From Cinnamomum chago (Eukaryota; Streptophyta; Magnoliopsida; Laurales; Lauraceae): a DNA stretch of 64,000 nucleotides. Position numbers and translations under genes: made by a program. The notes under the pieces were generated by a model. The model made no database searches. It saw only the letters and a program-made list of their open reading frames with translations, and had not been told where the DNA came from. This document shows positions 22,576-33,792 of this stretch, one piece after another. The DNA lies in contig CP142461.1 in the NCBI GenBank assembly GCA_038049695.1, forward strand, positions 31,503,001 through 31,567,000, given 5' to 3'. How positions within the stretch are numbered: position 1 is the first letter of the stretch; every line of letters begins with the position of its first letter.

Positions 22576-23906
22576 GGGGTATATTTGTGAACACATCCTT
22601 TTCGCGGAAAGAAAAAATTACTATGTCACTGAGTTTCATAGAAATGGAAATAGGGATTTTGATCATACCGGATATAAAAGATTATGAATTCTTTCAAAAT
22701 GGTGTTGACCAAAACTATATCCCAAATGTGGTTATCATACATGAGGCCCCAAATTCTTTTTCCAATTCTACCCATTTTGTGCGATATTGCACAATCTATA
22801 TGATATCACATAAACTGAAAGTGGAAATAATTGCTTTTTCTCTTATATTTTCCTCCGTTCCCATCTCTTAAAGAACTAAAGCTCCATTGCTTCCTGCGAC
22901 TTTCTTGGTTCCTACTACTTTCTTCATCGTTAAAAGGGATTTTCAATAGGGTTTCACCGTTGCTTTTCCATTTAATCCAAAAGTATTTCAAGGTTTCTTC
23001 ACAACTATTCTTCCTTTTTCTTTTTCATTTGGTCACTGCCTTGATGTGATAACTTACCCTGAGGACAATTGATGGATCCACAATATCAATACCTTGTAAA
23101 ACTTTTGGGTCTATGTACCTTTTTTAGGAACTGCCTCTCATGAATCATTTTTAGGTAAAGAGAATGAAAGACTACACTTTTTGGGAATCTTTTTTAACGA
23201 TCGAGAAAGTCGTAGGAACGGGAAGGTCGCAGGAAAAAAAAAAGAGATTTAGGGCTTTAAGAGATCAAAACAGAGATAAATGTAAGAGGGAGATCCAACA
23301 GTTTGTGCGATCTCGCACAAAATTGGTAGAATTGGAAAAATGATTTGAGGTCCTATGTATAGTACCCACATTTGGGATATAGTTTTGGTCAACACCATTT
23401 TCAGAAATTCATGGTCTTTTATATCCCGTACGCTAAAAGTCCCATGAAAATATCAGAAAAGGATTTTCACAGAATTTAGAAATTCATGTATGATGCAAAG
23501 TCTTTTTCCTCATTAAATCGGTGCTAATGTTGTTTAGTGCGGTCGTTGATTCCTTATAGAAAATCAAAATTTCCTATTTGGTAAAATAGTTTCTTGAAGG
23601 AAAATAATATAATGTGTATATTATTTCTTCAACATCAAATAATAATTTATTTTAAAGAAATAAAAAATGAAAGAGTGTAGGGTTTTGAGTTGAAATTGAA
23701 AAGAGTGAGGAAAAGAGGGAGATATTTTTCAAGGGGATTTATTTCCCATATCCTCCATAGGAAATCAATTTCTTGCATAAACAAGGAAAATGTTGACGAG
23801 ACAGCAAAGCGTTTCCGTGGAATTGTCCCACACAAAACGCATGAAAAATAAGTTTTCTGCGGAAAATCGTCCACTTTTCTGCGAAAAAGTGTAACACAAA
23901 CATGAT
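22576..23906. mobile_element. GGGCACGTTTGTGT-family MITE interrupted by another MITE
   Basis: Left end (GGGGTATATTTGTGAACAC) and right end (GTGTAACACAAACATG) correspond to the two ends of the copy at 56917-57446 in reverse orientation, and the body matches over roughly 450 bp (for example GTTGACGAGACAGCAAAGCG against its counterpart). A 791-bp Mutator-like MITE (22653-23443) with its own duplication sits inside. Confidence 0.65.
22653..23443. mobile_element. Mutator-like MITE with long inverted repeats and 9-bp target duplication
   Basis: The left arm begins GGGATTTTGATCATACCG and the right arm, reversed, GGGACTTTTAGCGTACGG; both continue with GGATATAAAAGA and GGTGTTGACCAAAACTATAT over about 170 bp. 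Flanks ATGGAAATA (22644-22652) and ATGAAAATA (23444-23452) match 8 of 9. The host sequence on both sides belongs to one other MITE, confirming the boundaries. Confidence 0.75.
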
Positions 23907-24568
23907 ATATTTTTTATATGATAAATGTATAGTTATGTATGTATAATATATATTATATTATATATAATTATTTAATGCAATTAAGTCGTTTGAGATGTTT
24001 GGACATGTTCAATGCATGTTAACAACCAGAAAATTAAAATTCTTTTATATAGGTTGATGGCCCACCAAGAAAAGAGCTATAGGCAGAAAAAGACAATCCC
24101 AGAGTTTAAACACGCATGTACATAAATGTTATTAAAACTCATATATTTCAGTTAAAAATCTAGCCATGGGCTTACCTTTCATTGGACTAAAATTTGATGA
24201 TATACCATCTTACTACTTTCTATCATAGAAGAGTACACTTCTATAGGACTTATTCTTATCATCAAATAATCATTTCAAAAACACATTTACCAAAAGAAAG
24301 AGAAAAAGTCATTATCTTTTTGTAGATGTTAAACTTAACTATGAATGGAATGAGATTTTATTGATGATAGGATATAAGGAACAACTAGTTAATATAGTTT
24401 AGATTAGATTTACAAGTTCTAAATACATGTAACAAACATTAAAATAGGTTTTTCATCTTTGATTTTTATTGGAGATACAGAAGTAATTAAAAGGAGGAAG
24501 AAGAAGGGAGAACATAGGAGGAGAGTCACTTGCAAGAAGCAAATGGCGCCACTCGAGTCTCTAGGTCT
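23907..24568. other. Intergenic, no gene recognised
   Basis: AT-rich sequence with TATATTATATTA runs at about 23940-23970 and no supported gene. Confidence 0.5.
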
Positions 24569-24797
24569 TCCTACAAAAAATTAAGTGACTTTTAGAGGTG
24601 AAAAAAACCTGTAAAAACAGGTTTTTTCTGCCTCTAAAACTAATGTTTTTGCCTCGGGATGCACCATATGATTTTCCGACAGTTTTAGTAGCGGAAAAAA
24701 AATTCGTCGTAAAAAATCACACTTATTTGATTTTTAGCGGCGGAAAATACCGGCCATAAATGCAATTTTTCCGCTGCTAAAAGTCATTTTTTGCAAT
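24569..24797. mobile_element. CACTA-like MITE
   Basis: The left end CCTACAAAAAATTAAGTGAC and the right end, reversed, TATTGCAAAAAATGACTTTT resemble the CACTACAAAAAA termini of plant CACTA MITEs. Inside are the usual TTTTAGCGGCGG and CCGCTGCTAAAAG repeats. Terminal bases are mutated and the 3-bp duplication is not clear. Confidence 0.55.
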
Positions 24798-25479
24798 AAT
24801 ATTATTACCTTCTTTTTCCCCTTTTTTAAAAAAAAAATTCAGTTCTTTTCTTTCTCGCTAGTTGGTTTATTAAGATTTCGTTAATCATGCTATTCTATTG
24901 CTAATCGCCTTTGCTGAATGGGGAAATAAGAAAATGAGGAGTTTTCCCCAGGGAATTTGGTATAAAACATTAAGTAGCAAGTCAACGTCTTATAGGTAGC
25001 CATTGTTATTAACTAGGCATCCAACCCAATGGTTTAGATTAAGCATTTAAAAAAACCTATCCCTATATCAAATGAACTAAAACGAGTTGGGAGTCCTAGT
25101 TCCCTACTTTGCTTAGAGTCGGCTCAAGTTGTTGAATTCTACTCTCACAATTGCATCCCCACGAGATAGTCAAAGTCAACTACTGCTGTAAGGTTAAAAG
25201 GCAACCAGTGGAATTTCCATGGTTATATAATAGTATAATACACAACAGTCGAGATGGCCAGCGTTGAAGAATCATGCTTTACAACATTTTAACCTGTCCG
25301 ATAGTTGGGTCCACCACAAATGAGCAGGTGTAGCTCAGGATTTTTATTGACCCCCAATGACTCTAACCTCCAATTAACAATGGACACCTGCCCTGGTTTC
25401 GCCCATGTGATTTTCAGTAACACACAAGATAATCACTATTTTGGAAGGTTCCAGTTTGTCATGATCATGTACATTGATA
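24798..25479. other. Intergenic, no gene recognised
   Basis: No open frame or element end that can be supported. Confidence 0.5.
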
Positions 25480-25500
25480 TCTATATTAATAAGGGAATAT

Positions 25501-25754
25501 ATTTTCCCTCCGTTTAACCACAGGGCTCCATGTGTCATATCTCCTCTCTCTTTCCATTCTCATCTCTCTTCACTCTCACTAACCGACCCACATAACTTCC
25601 TCCAAAAAAACCACTACATAACTTTGTATTTTCCCTTCGTTTAACCACATGGCTCTAGGTGTCAGTATCTCCTCTCCCTCTCCACTCTCCTTTCTCTCCA
25701 CTCTCACTAACCGACCCACATAACTTCCTAAAAAAAAAAAAACCACTACGTAAC
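25501..25754. repeat. Two tandem copies of a 127-bp unit
   Basis: Units start at 25501 and 25628. Both read ATTTTCCCT[C/T]CGTTTAACC at the start and carry ACTAACCGACCCACATAAC, then an A-run and CCACTAC. Lies near the 5' end of the Helitron-like element. Confidence 0.85.
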
Positions 25755-25954
25755 TTACCTGCAACTCCAAATACATATAATATTTGAAAAAAAAGAGGGA
25801 CTGATAGCAGGGGAAGAGAAGAAGAAATAGTGGGGCAGAAGAAGAAAGAAGAAGAGGGCATGGAGTCTGAGTTTTGAGATACTTGGCACCGACCGCATTC
25901 ACTTTAGCAGCAACATCAATCTTTATAGTCAGCCTGCAACTCCATCTTTGTTGT

Positions 25955-27215
25955 AGCAAGTGGGTCTCCGGTGGGTCTCTCTTTGGATTCACGGATTGGA
26001 TGGGTGATCGGGTGGCCCACCTACGTCTCGGTATCAACGCAAGAAACTGAATGGCCCAAACAATGACCGAAACTTAAAAAAACAAATTCTCGCTTCTTAA
26101 CTACTTCCTAAAACATGTACTCTCCCTTTCTCTGATCAGACGTTCGATGGTGGGCCAAACAAAGCCCACCTTGCACGGGTCCACCACCTACTGGGTCGCT
26201 CATGGGTCCTCTTTCGGATCCACGGATCAGATGGGTTATCGAGTGACCCACCTGGGTCCCGGTATCAACGCAAGAAATTGAATGGCCCAAACAATGACTG
26301 AAACTTAAAAAGGAAAAATCAAAAACAAATTTCCAATTCCTAACTGTTTCCTAAAACACGTCCCTCTCTGATCAGACGCTGGATGTTGGCCCCACCTCGC
26401 ACGGGTCCACCACCTAATGGGTCGCCGGTGCATCCTCTTTCGGATCCACGGATTGGATGGGTCGTCCGGTGGCCCACTTGGGTCCTGGTATCAACGCAAG
26501 AAACTGAATGGCCCAAACAATGATTGAAACTTAAAAGAAAAATCTTACTTCTTAACTGCTTCCTAAAATACGTCATCTCACTCTCTCTGATTAGACGCTG
26601 AATGGTGGGCCAAATAGGGCCCACCTAGCACGAGTCCACCACCTAATGGGTCTCTGGTGGGTCCTCCATTGGATCTACGGATCGGATGGGTCATCCGGTG
26701 GCCCACCTGGGTCCCGGTATCAACGCAATAAAATCAAGCGGAACAGCTGTATGGCCCAAACAATGACTAAAACTTTTAAAAAAAAATTCCCACGTCTCAA
26801 TTGCTTCCTAAAATAAGTCCTTTCCCTCTCTTTGATCATATGCTGGATGGTGGATAAAGATGGCCTAACTCACACGTGTCCACCACATTATGGGTCTCTA
26901 TTGGGTCCTCCTTCGGATCTACGGGATCGGATGGGTCATCCGGTGGCTCACCTGCGTCCCAATATTAACGCAAGCAACTGAATGGACCAAACAATGACTG
27001 AAACTTAAAAAAAAAAATTTCACGCTTCTTAACTGCTTCCTAAAACACGTACTCTCCCTCTCTCTGATCTGACGCTGGATAATGGGCCAAATAGGGTTCA
27101 CCTCGCACGGGTCCACCACCTACCGGGTCGCCCATGGGTCTTCCTTCGGATCCACGGATCAGATGGGTCATCGAGTGGCCCACCTAGGTCCCGGTATCAA
27201 CACAAGAAATTCAAT
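25955..27215. repeat. About 5.5 tandem copies of a 230-bp unit
   Basis: The anchor ATGGCCCAAACAATGA recurs at about 26051, 26281, 26511, 26751 and 26981 (one copy has ATGGACC). Each unit also holds CGGGTCCACCACCTA, a GGATCCACGGATC-like palindrome and GGTATCAACGCAAGAAA. Copies differ by scattered substitutions and small length changes (227-243 bp), so they are not recent. Confidence 0.9.
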
Positions 27216-27457
27216 GTGGAACGTGCATAGCACGGGGTGTTGTTAGTTAGATGCTATCAAAATGCACACCAATCTTATTGAATCATACGCAAGGAGATGG
27301 ACACCGGTTATGAATGGATTATATAACTTTGTTAATTGATGGTTGATGGTTTCTAATAGCCTTTTCTAATATTTTTGTCTTTTAGGATGCTCTAAAAACC
27401 TCCGCTGAGCACGAGCACTAGTGCTCACAACTTGGTTTCTAATACCAAGTGGGGCCC

Positions 27458-29664
27458 TGTTAGGCTCCGTCCCGAGTTAATCCCAATGAACTCTAATTAA
27501 TGGAACTTAAGACTAATTAAGCCGGTTTAAATGCCTTAATGGTGACATAGCCTAATGTAGGCTTAATGAAAGGTTTGACAAGATTAATAACTGAATTGAA
27601 TTGAAATGGAGCCTAAACAAGCAAACGAAGGACTTATGTGTAAATACGGATTTATATGTATTTTGTCGGATTCGGAAACTCTTGATACCCGCATGTGTAT
27701 CTCGACGAGCACGACGAATTTCATAAAAGACTTGAAGGGATTCGACGAGAAATGAATCAAATGGACCTTGATTTGACTTGAAATGGAATTCATGAGAATT
27801 ATTGGGCTTAAATGTAAAATAGCCTTTTATATAAGTTGAGATGGAACCCTAGGCACAGCTGTTTCTTCTTCTTCTTGCAATTTCTTCCATTCTTTCTTCT
27901 TCCTTTCATTCTTCTTCATCTAAGGGACTTGGGGTGATTGAAGTGAAGAGGAACCACATCTTCTTCCTTTGCTCATCATTTTCCTCTTCTTCATCTTCTT
28001 GGAGTATTCTTGGAAGTCAAGCTTCACTTTGAGGAAATTCCTACTCAAGCCAAGCTAAACAAGAGTTTTATAGCAAGCAAAGCTTCAATTGAGGCAAGTT
28101 ATACATGTACTTATGCTTGTTGAGGTAGTTTGTGGATTTTGATAAAGAGAAATGATGATTAGGGTACATTATGAGTTTTAAAACCCTAATTAGATTATGT
28201 ATTATTGTTAGATTGATTGGAAATGGATGGTGTGTGTGGAGGGGACAGGAGGTTCCATTATGCTTGCAGGTTGTGGAGGAATAAGGGAGAAGTGAGTGAG
28301 AAAGGAGAGAGAAGGAATCAGATTTTCGGAGTTGAGTTCTGGACAGTTCGCTCGAGCGAACAGGGGGTCGCTCGAGCGACCAAGGCTCTGTTTCAGAGAA
28401 AACTCGTCCTGGACCGATCGCTCGAGCGAACATTAAAGTGCGGTCGAGCGACCATCATTCTGTGAAGTGTCCGCTCGAGCGAACTTTACTCGCTCGAGCG
28501 AACCTATACAAAAACCCACATTAATAGTAAAGTGGAAATTTTCAGTGAGTTTTGGAATTTTTCAAGAACTAAGATCGCTTATGTGGTTGTCAATACCTTC
28601 ATAAGTGTTAGCGGAGGTTATCTAATGCACACTCTACTTAAAGTAATATCATCCATAGTAATCCTTGCATTGATAGCCAAAGTTACACGTAATGGTTGTT
28701 TAGAAGATTGGTTTAGTCTTAGAATGAGAGTGTTATGAATGTGTTAAAATGTCTGGCACTACCTAGTGGTTTCTTAAACTCATTATTGAATTGCACTGAA
28801 TGAATTGATAAATGAAATGACTATTCCTACTGCAGTAGATGAGATTGGGGTGTTCCGGAGCCCGTGGTGACACCAGTGATCTCTGATCAAGACGCTGGGA
28901 GATCCCACCTTATTGGACCGAAATGTCATTGACTGAAAAGTCATACACTGAAAAGCCATTAATAAAGGTTAAACCTAATGAATAAATGAATATGAAATGC
29001 TTCCTTTTAGGAAGAACTGAATGGAGTTGAAACCAATGCTAGTGTAGTTGCCATATTATTGTCATAGTTATTTCTGCTTATTGTGGATTGTCTAGCACTG
29101 TTAAACAATGAATTGATAGGAATTATGAACATGCTATAAATGTATGTATACCTTGTTGAACCATCGTGTTCACGGTATTACTGATGATATTACAGGCTCA
29201 GTTGCCCGTGCCGGTCCCTCAGCGACCGTGTCGCCAGCGGAGGAGGCCCATTCGCTACCTCCAGGAGGTTTAGCTGAATGGACATGATTGGAGTGCGTAT
29301 ACACGGGACTCTTTTTGGGGAACTTTTTAGAAATATTGTATATATTCATTTTGGTATTGTAGGTACTGTATATGATGTCCCCTGCCTTGTAATATAAATA
29401 TGCAGTGGTTGATAGTGGAAATGAAACGATGTAAAGTGAAATATGTAGTTTAAAAGTAAATGTTCTGAATCATTTTGTTAAATATTGTCAATGTATATGT
29501 ATTTGTATATGTTTTGCAATTGTACATTGACAGGTACGTATGCAAGATCCCTTATAGACTTCGTTGTAATTTCGGTTAAACGGGGTTTACGGGAGTAAGT
29601 ATGTTTAAGATCGCGACCCAGGGGTTAACCCTAATGACTCTGATCTCGAGTCCGGGTCGTGACA
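27458..29664 (+). mobile_element. Solo LTR-like unit B, 2.2 kb, with 5-bp target duplication
   Basis: Runs from TGTTAGGCTCCGTCCCGAG to CCGGGTCGTGACA and is flanked by GGCCC on both sides (27453-27457, 29665-29669). A TATA-like TTTATATAAG lies at about 27824-27833, so the later part would be transcribed. A palindrome array lies at 28346-28503, and an acceptor-like TTACAG ends at 29195, 469 bp from the end. No coding capacity; a fossil. Same structural class as A, C and D. Confidence 0.8.
28346..28503. repeat. Array of six CGCTCGAGCG-type palindromes in solo LTR B
   Basis: Two perfect 16-bp palindromes, GTTCGCTCGAGCGAAC (28346-28361) and GGTCGCTCGAGCGACC (28366-28381), are followed by ATCGCTCGAGCGAA (28417-28430), GGTCGAGCGACC (28442-28453), CCGCTCGAGCGAA (28471-28483) and CTCGCTCGAGCGAA (28489-28502). 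Spacing is irregular. The CpG-rich motifs are well preserved against an AT-rich background. Confidence 0.9.
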
Positions 29665-29989
29665 GGCCCACCTTATAATCCATCCAAATGGACCATAAAA
29701 TAGTTGCTCCCAATAGTCACCGACAAATTGGATCGATTGTGATCTCATTTTTTATGGTGAGAACTTGTTGACTATTAATCAAGTGGTTAGGATGATGACT
29801 CCAAGCGTTCGGCACCATACATAAGTAGGGTGGAGGAGATCCCCCCTTGTCCCATCCTATTGTGCAGCTCCATGAGGGCCCCACAAGAAACTGTGTTCAA
29901 CTTACCGTGAGCACTGGTGCTTAGTAGAGAGGGACCCATGGTTAAATCCATTAATGATAGAGAGGTGTGGAGAATTAGTTCAATTATTT

Positions 29990-30440
29990 TCGATATTTTG
30001 GAATTTTCTAAGTGTTCATAAAAGAAAATGGTCCGATCATAGAATCAGATAGTTCAGATTCAAACAAAATCAAAGGATTATCAAAATTGATGGAGAATAT
30101 CAACTACATGCCAAAATTGAAGCAGTGATGGACTTGATGGAGATATGAATTACCCGAAATACCAACGCTTGGTAGCACCATTGGTTGGGGCACTCCATAA
30201 CCACTAAAGGGTCTCAGCATCAAAGTCCGCCAATGTATTGGGACCCCAAACTATTCTAGCCCGAGGAACCCGGTGAGTGGAATCATGGGGAGGCCACCAC
30301 CCTGGGGATTTAGTCAGATGTTCAAAGAGACGGATATAGCAAAGAAAATAACCCGAAATTGTCTCAATCAATGATTTTGCTTAAATCCGAATCATCTGAT
30401 TCTGTGATTGGACCATTTTCTTTTATAGTGTTTTGAGATT
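29990..30440. mobile_element. MITE with about 80-bp inverted repeats
   Basis: The left arm has CATAAAAGAAAATGGTCCGA and AGAATCAGAT; the reversed right arm has TATAAAAGAAAATGGTCCAA and AGAATCAGAT. Ends approximate, family not assigned. Confidence 0.6.
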
Positions 30441-32448
30441 TTTCTCCTCTGTAAAAGGTGTTTTAAAAAGATGAATTTTGGTTTTGTTTGTAAGTCTTGA
30501 ATGAGCGAGGCCGCCGTTAATTTGGCTAGAATTGGCCATCAGTGACCATTGTCTCATTTTTTAGTAAGAATTATGACCATTGCGTTGGCCTTTTGTAGGA
30601 GTTGTTTAGCAAAAGGAGTAGCAAAGGAGGTGTAAAAATTTGTCATGATGTGATATTTTCTCCTTCATCACTGTTGGATGGAAAAAGTGAAGTGAAAAAT
30701 AAGTGAAATAGTGGAGGAAATAAGTAAAGATTAGATTTAAAAACTATTAGCCCCTTTACTCCTTTGGCCTTTTTTTATATCTTTTCTTCAATAAAAGTGT
30801 AAAAATATGGAGAGAAGTAAACTTCGCGAAGAGTGAAAAATTGCGTTTTACTTTGACCTTCTTTATCTTTACTTCACTTTGTTATTACTCTTTCCTACAT
30901 TATATTAGGAAACAAGCGTACCGAAATTATTGGTGACACATGCAATTATCCTTAAAATTAACATACAATGAACCTCACAAATGCGATCTTTGTGGTGAAG
31001 TTATATATGGAACTAAATTTGGCTAAGGTCCTGGCTGACACATGCCATTTTCAGCCTCTAAATTATTTAGGTTAGGTGTTAAATGATTACATACGTAAAC
31101 AAAGAAAAGGTGTCAGTACACATGCAATTAGGAATGTGAATGACCATCCAATTATCCGACATCCAAAATCTATGCCCCCACATAAAGCGGGTGTGCAACT
31201 TATTTTTGGATGCAGGGGAAATTCAAATCCGTTCTCGACACATGCGTGTAGGATCTAGAATCAAAATCCTAAATGTTTGGACCTGAGGGTCCATATCCAA
31301 GATGATTAACTTTACATATTAAAAATATATCTAGAGTTTCCTAAATAGCTTATGTTATATTCATGTTTGAGAGTTTACTTAGCTTTAATCATTTTCTCAC
31401 TTCATAGTCCCACTTGTATTTTTAGGCAAAAAGAAAACCGAAGCTCTTTTTATCAAATTAGTATAATGCACTCTATACTTTTATTCGGCCCGTTCCAAAT
31501 CCTTTCTTTAAGTTGATGTGAAATGCAGAAATAGCATACAGGTTCCATGTTGGATCTTGATGCAGATCCACCATGGTTCTTCTCCGAAGCTAACCCGTTT
31601 ACATCCTATATGTAGTTTCTGAAATCGAATTCGTTACGAAACACTTTTCTTTTCTGCAGTTATCTACTCATTCAAAAATATGATTCCAAACAGATATGTT
31701 TTCACATCAGAATCCATTAGATACTTCAAAGAAAAAGGAAAACCATTTTCACATCCCATGCATGAAAAGAGCCTTAAAGGAATAAATGTCAGGGTCTTCA
31801 ACTAGGGTCGGCCATTATTGTAGCAATTCTGATTGATCATAGAGGTAGATGACAGAAGCCTATGAAGTAGGCCCCCACCTGACCATCAGAGGTCTCTCAT
31901 TAGTTCCCCTTTGCAGCAGAACATACGTCGTAGGAAAATCTTATTTCTGTTCTAAAGTTATAATAAAGTTGCATATAATATGAGATAGTGTGGAATGAAA
32001 ACTTGAAACTTAGAACAAACTGACAATTGATGTGTGAGTTGGATTCTGGAAAGGAGACAGAGAGAACAAAAAACGCAATCCAAGGTGCTCGAGGAATGAC
32101 GCGTGTTGTGTTTCTCCTTCATCTAAGAATTCATTACTTGGGGAACTCAAACTCTCCCTCAAGATCATAGATACAACGAACAGGTCCCCTTTTCCCTTTT
32201 TATGTGACAGGTTGTCTAATCTTATCTCCATGAGAGAGCTCCACTATCTACAATCATATAAGCACTACTACTGGATAATTTTTAATTTTTATTTTTTTTA
32301 AGGTTACCAACGCTTTTGAGTGTCAAAAGATGGGTTCATAGTCTCTCCTCTAGGTCACTATAAAATAAAAGTTTTTTTTTTAATTAAAATTAAATTTATT
32401 TAATTTTTTTTTTAATGTGGTGGGATGAATAAATTCATGGGATTTTGA
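30441..32448. other. Intergenic, no gene recognised
   Basis: About 2 kb of AT-rich sequence. Short frames (for example 31076-31258 and 32010-32231) have no recognisable domain or exon signals. A 12-bp palindrome-like AACTTCGCGAAG occurs near 30820. Confidence 0.45.
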
Positions 32449-32978
32449 TATATTAGTCTTTAAATCTAGATTTTTCAATTTTATGATTGAAATTTAGATA
32501 ATGTCACCAAAGTCGTTTGATTCTGGTCAATGGTTTTTTAATAACTTTTTTGTCCCCGATATATATGTATTTAAACTTTTTTTTTTTACCTATATTCCAT
32601 GATATCATGGGAATAATGTTTATCACTAATAAATCTCATGCTATCATGGGACTGTTCCATGACGTCGTGGCTTTTATGCAGTATTGTAGGGGATTTTCTT
32701 CCAAATGATAAAACTTTAGAAATGATGGTCACATGTGTATTTGCACTTCATAAAATGTCATTTTTCATTAATTGTAAAAAAAAATAAAAAAGATTTGCTT
32801 GTTGGTAATTGCAAAAAGTGTATAATATCCAATTAAAATGATAAATCCCATGATATTTTGGGATATGACACAAAACAGTTAAAAACAAATACTGACCACA
32901 GTCTAGCGACTTGTGGTGACATTATCTAAATTTCATTTAAGAAGTTTGAAAAACCAGATTTAAGGATAACTAATACAT
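32449..32978. mobile_element. MITE with about 75-bp inverted repeats
   Basis: The left arm TATTAGTCTTTAAATCTAGA ... GAAATTTAGATAATGTCACC pairs with the right arm (reversed TATTAGTTATCCTTAAATCT ... GAAATTTAGATAATGTCACC). The centre carries several ATGATATCATGGG-type palindromes. Ends approximate. Confidence 0.65.
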
Positions 32979-33304
32979 CCAATATTATAGAAGTCATTGT
33001 CAGGCTAGTAGTTTTAGCTTCACAAGCCAAAATGTTCCCTCGGCACTTGCACACACAAGGTCCCCATTTGAACTGCTAGATACATCCATGGACCTAATAG
33101 GCTAATAGTGAGGTATGGACCATGCCTATGCTCAATGATATGGACCTTTGCTGTTGACAGTATCAGGTTTGGCTGGACCCACTATCTGGGTCTTAGAACA
33201 GGTCTATAAATTTAGTTTATTGGGCGAAATGTTGAGGTCAAATTCAGCCCAATCCGGGTTGTGCAAACAGATCTCATTGGGCATCAATAATAGTCACCTT
33301 AGTT

Positions 33305-33485
33305 TAATTAACTCAAGGGGTAGCTTAATTAGTTGACTTAGGACCACGATGTACACCCGGAGGTTGTAGGTTCGAAACTGCACTACCACATTGAGGCTAC
33401 AGAAGAGTTTACTTGGCTTCCCTCTGTGCCCGGATGGATTGGTCTAGTCCAAAGGATTGTGAACCCTCCGATAGTAGGAAAAAAA
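33305..33485 (+). mobile_element. tRNA-derived SINE, copy 2, with 16-bp target duplication
   Basis: Diverged A box (GGGGTAGCTTAATTAGTTG) and intact-looking B box (GTAGGTTCGAAACTG). A-rich tail at about 33478-33485. Flanks AATAGTCACCTTAGTT (33289-33304) and AATAGTCAGCCTAGTT (33486-33501) match 14 of 16. Confidence 0.8.
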
Positions 33486-33606
33486 AATAGTCAGCCTAGT
33501 TCGAAAAGTGGGTCGCTTTCATGTACCTTAGCTTGGCAGATCAATGGTCCTTATCACAATATCACTGTATCACAGAAAAATCAGTGTGATGCTATGTAAT
33601 GCAAAG

Positions 33607-33792
33607 TCTGAATCAAATGACAAATAGAGCAGAACTTGAATGTAATAGAAAGGAGAGATTATGAAATCCCACTAAATCATAAACGAAGCACATTTATAAT
33701 CTGAATCAACTGACAAATAGAGCAGAACTTGAATGTTATAGAAAGGAGAGATTATGAAATCCCACTAAATCATAAACGAAGAACATTTAGGA
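33607..33792. repeat. Two tandem copies of a 93-bp unit
   Basis: Copy 1 starts at 33607, copy 2 at 33700, with only a few differences (AATCAAATG against AATCAACTG; GTAATAG against GTTATAG). A recent local duplication in non-coding DNA. Confidence 0.9.

Larger units (their letters stand above)
25480..27246 (+). mobile_element. Helitron-like non-autonomous element carrying tandem repeats
   Basis: Begins TCTATATTAATAAGGG after an A, like plant Helitron 5' ends (TC...). Near the 3' end a perfect hairpin CGTGC-ATA-GCACG (27222-27234) is followed 8 bp later by TTAG (27243-27246) and a T, one change from the canonical CTAG/T. The interior carries two tandem-repeat blocks, common in Helitrons. No Rep/helicase gene. 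The end assignment is inference from structure. Confidence 0.55.
27400..29935. mobile_element. Small MITE split by solo LTR B
   Basis: Left sequence CTGAGCACGAGCACTAGTGC (about 27404) and right sequence near 29908-29930 (reversed: CTAAGCACCAGTGCTCACGG) are inverted counterparts. Without the 2.2-kb LTR between them they would form an element of about 320 bp. Outer ends are approximate. Confidence 0.5.

Noticed and set aside
26051-27215. Regularly spaced repeats that could suggest a CRISPR-like array
   Set aside because: The unit is a contiguous 230-bp tandem repeat without unique spacers, in a plant nuclear context.
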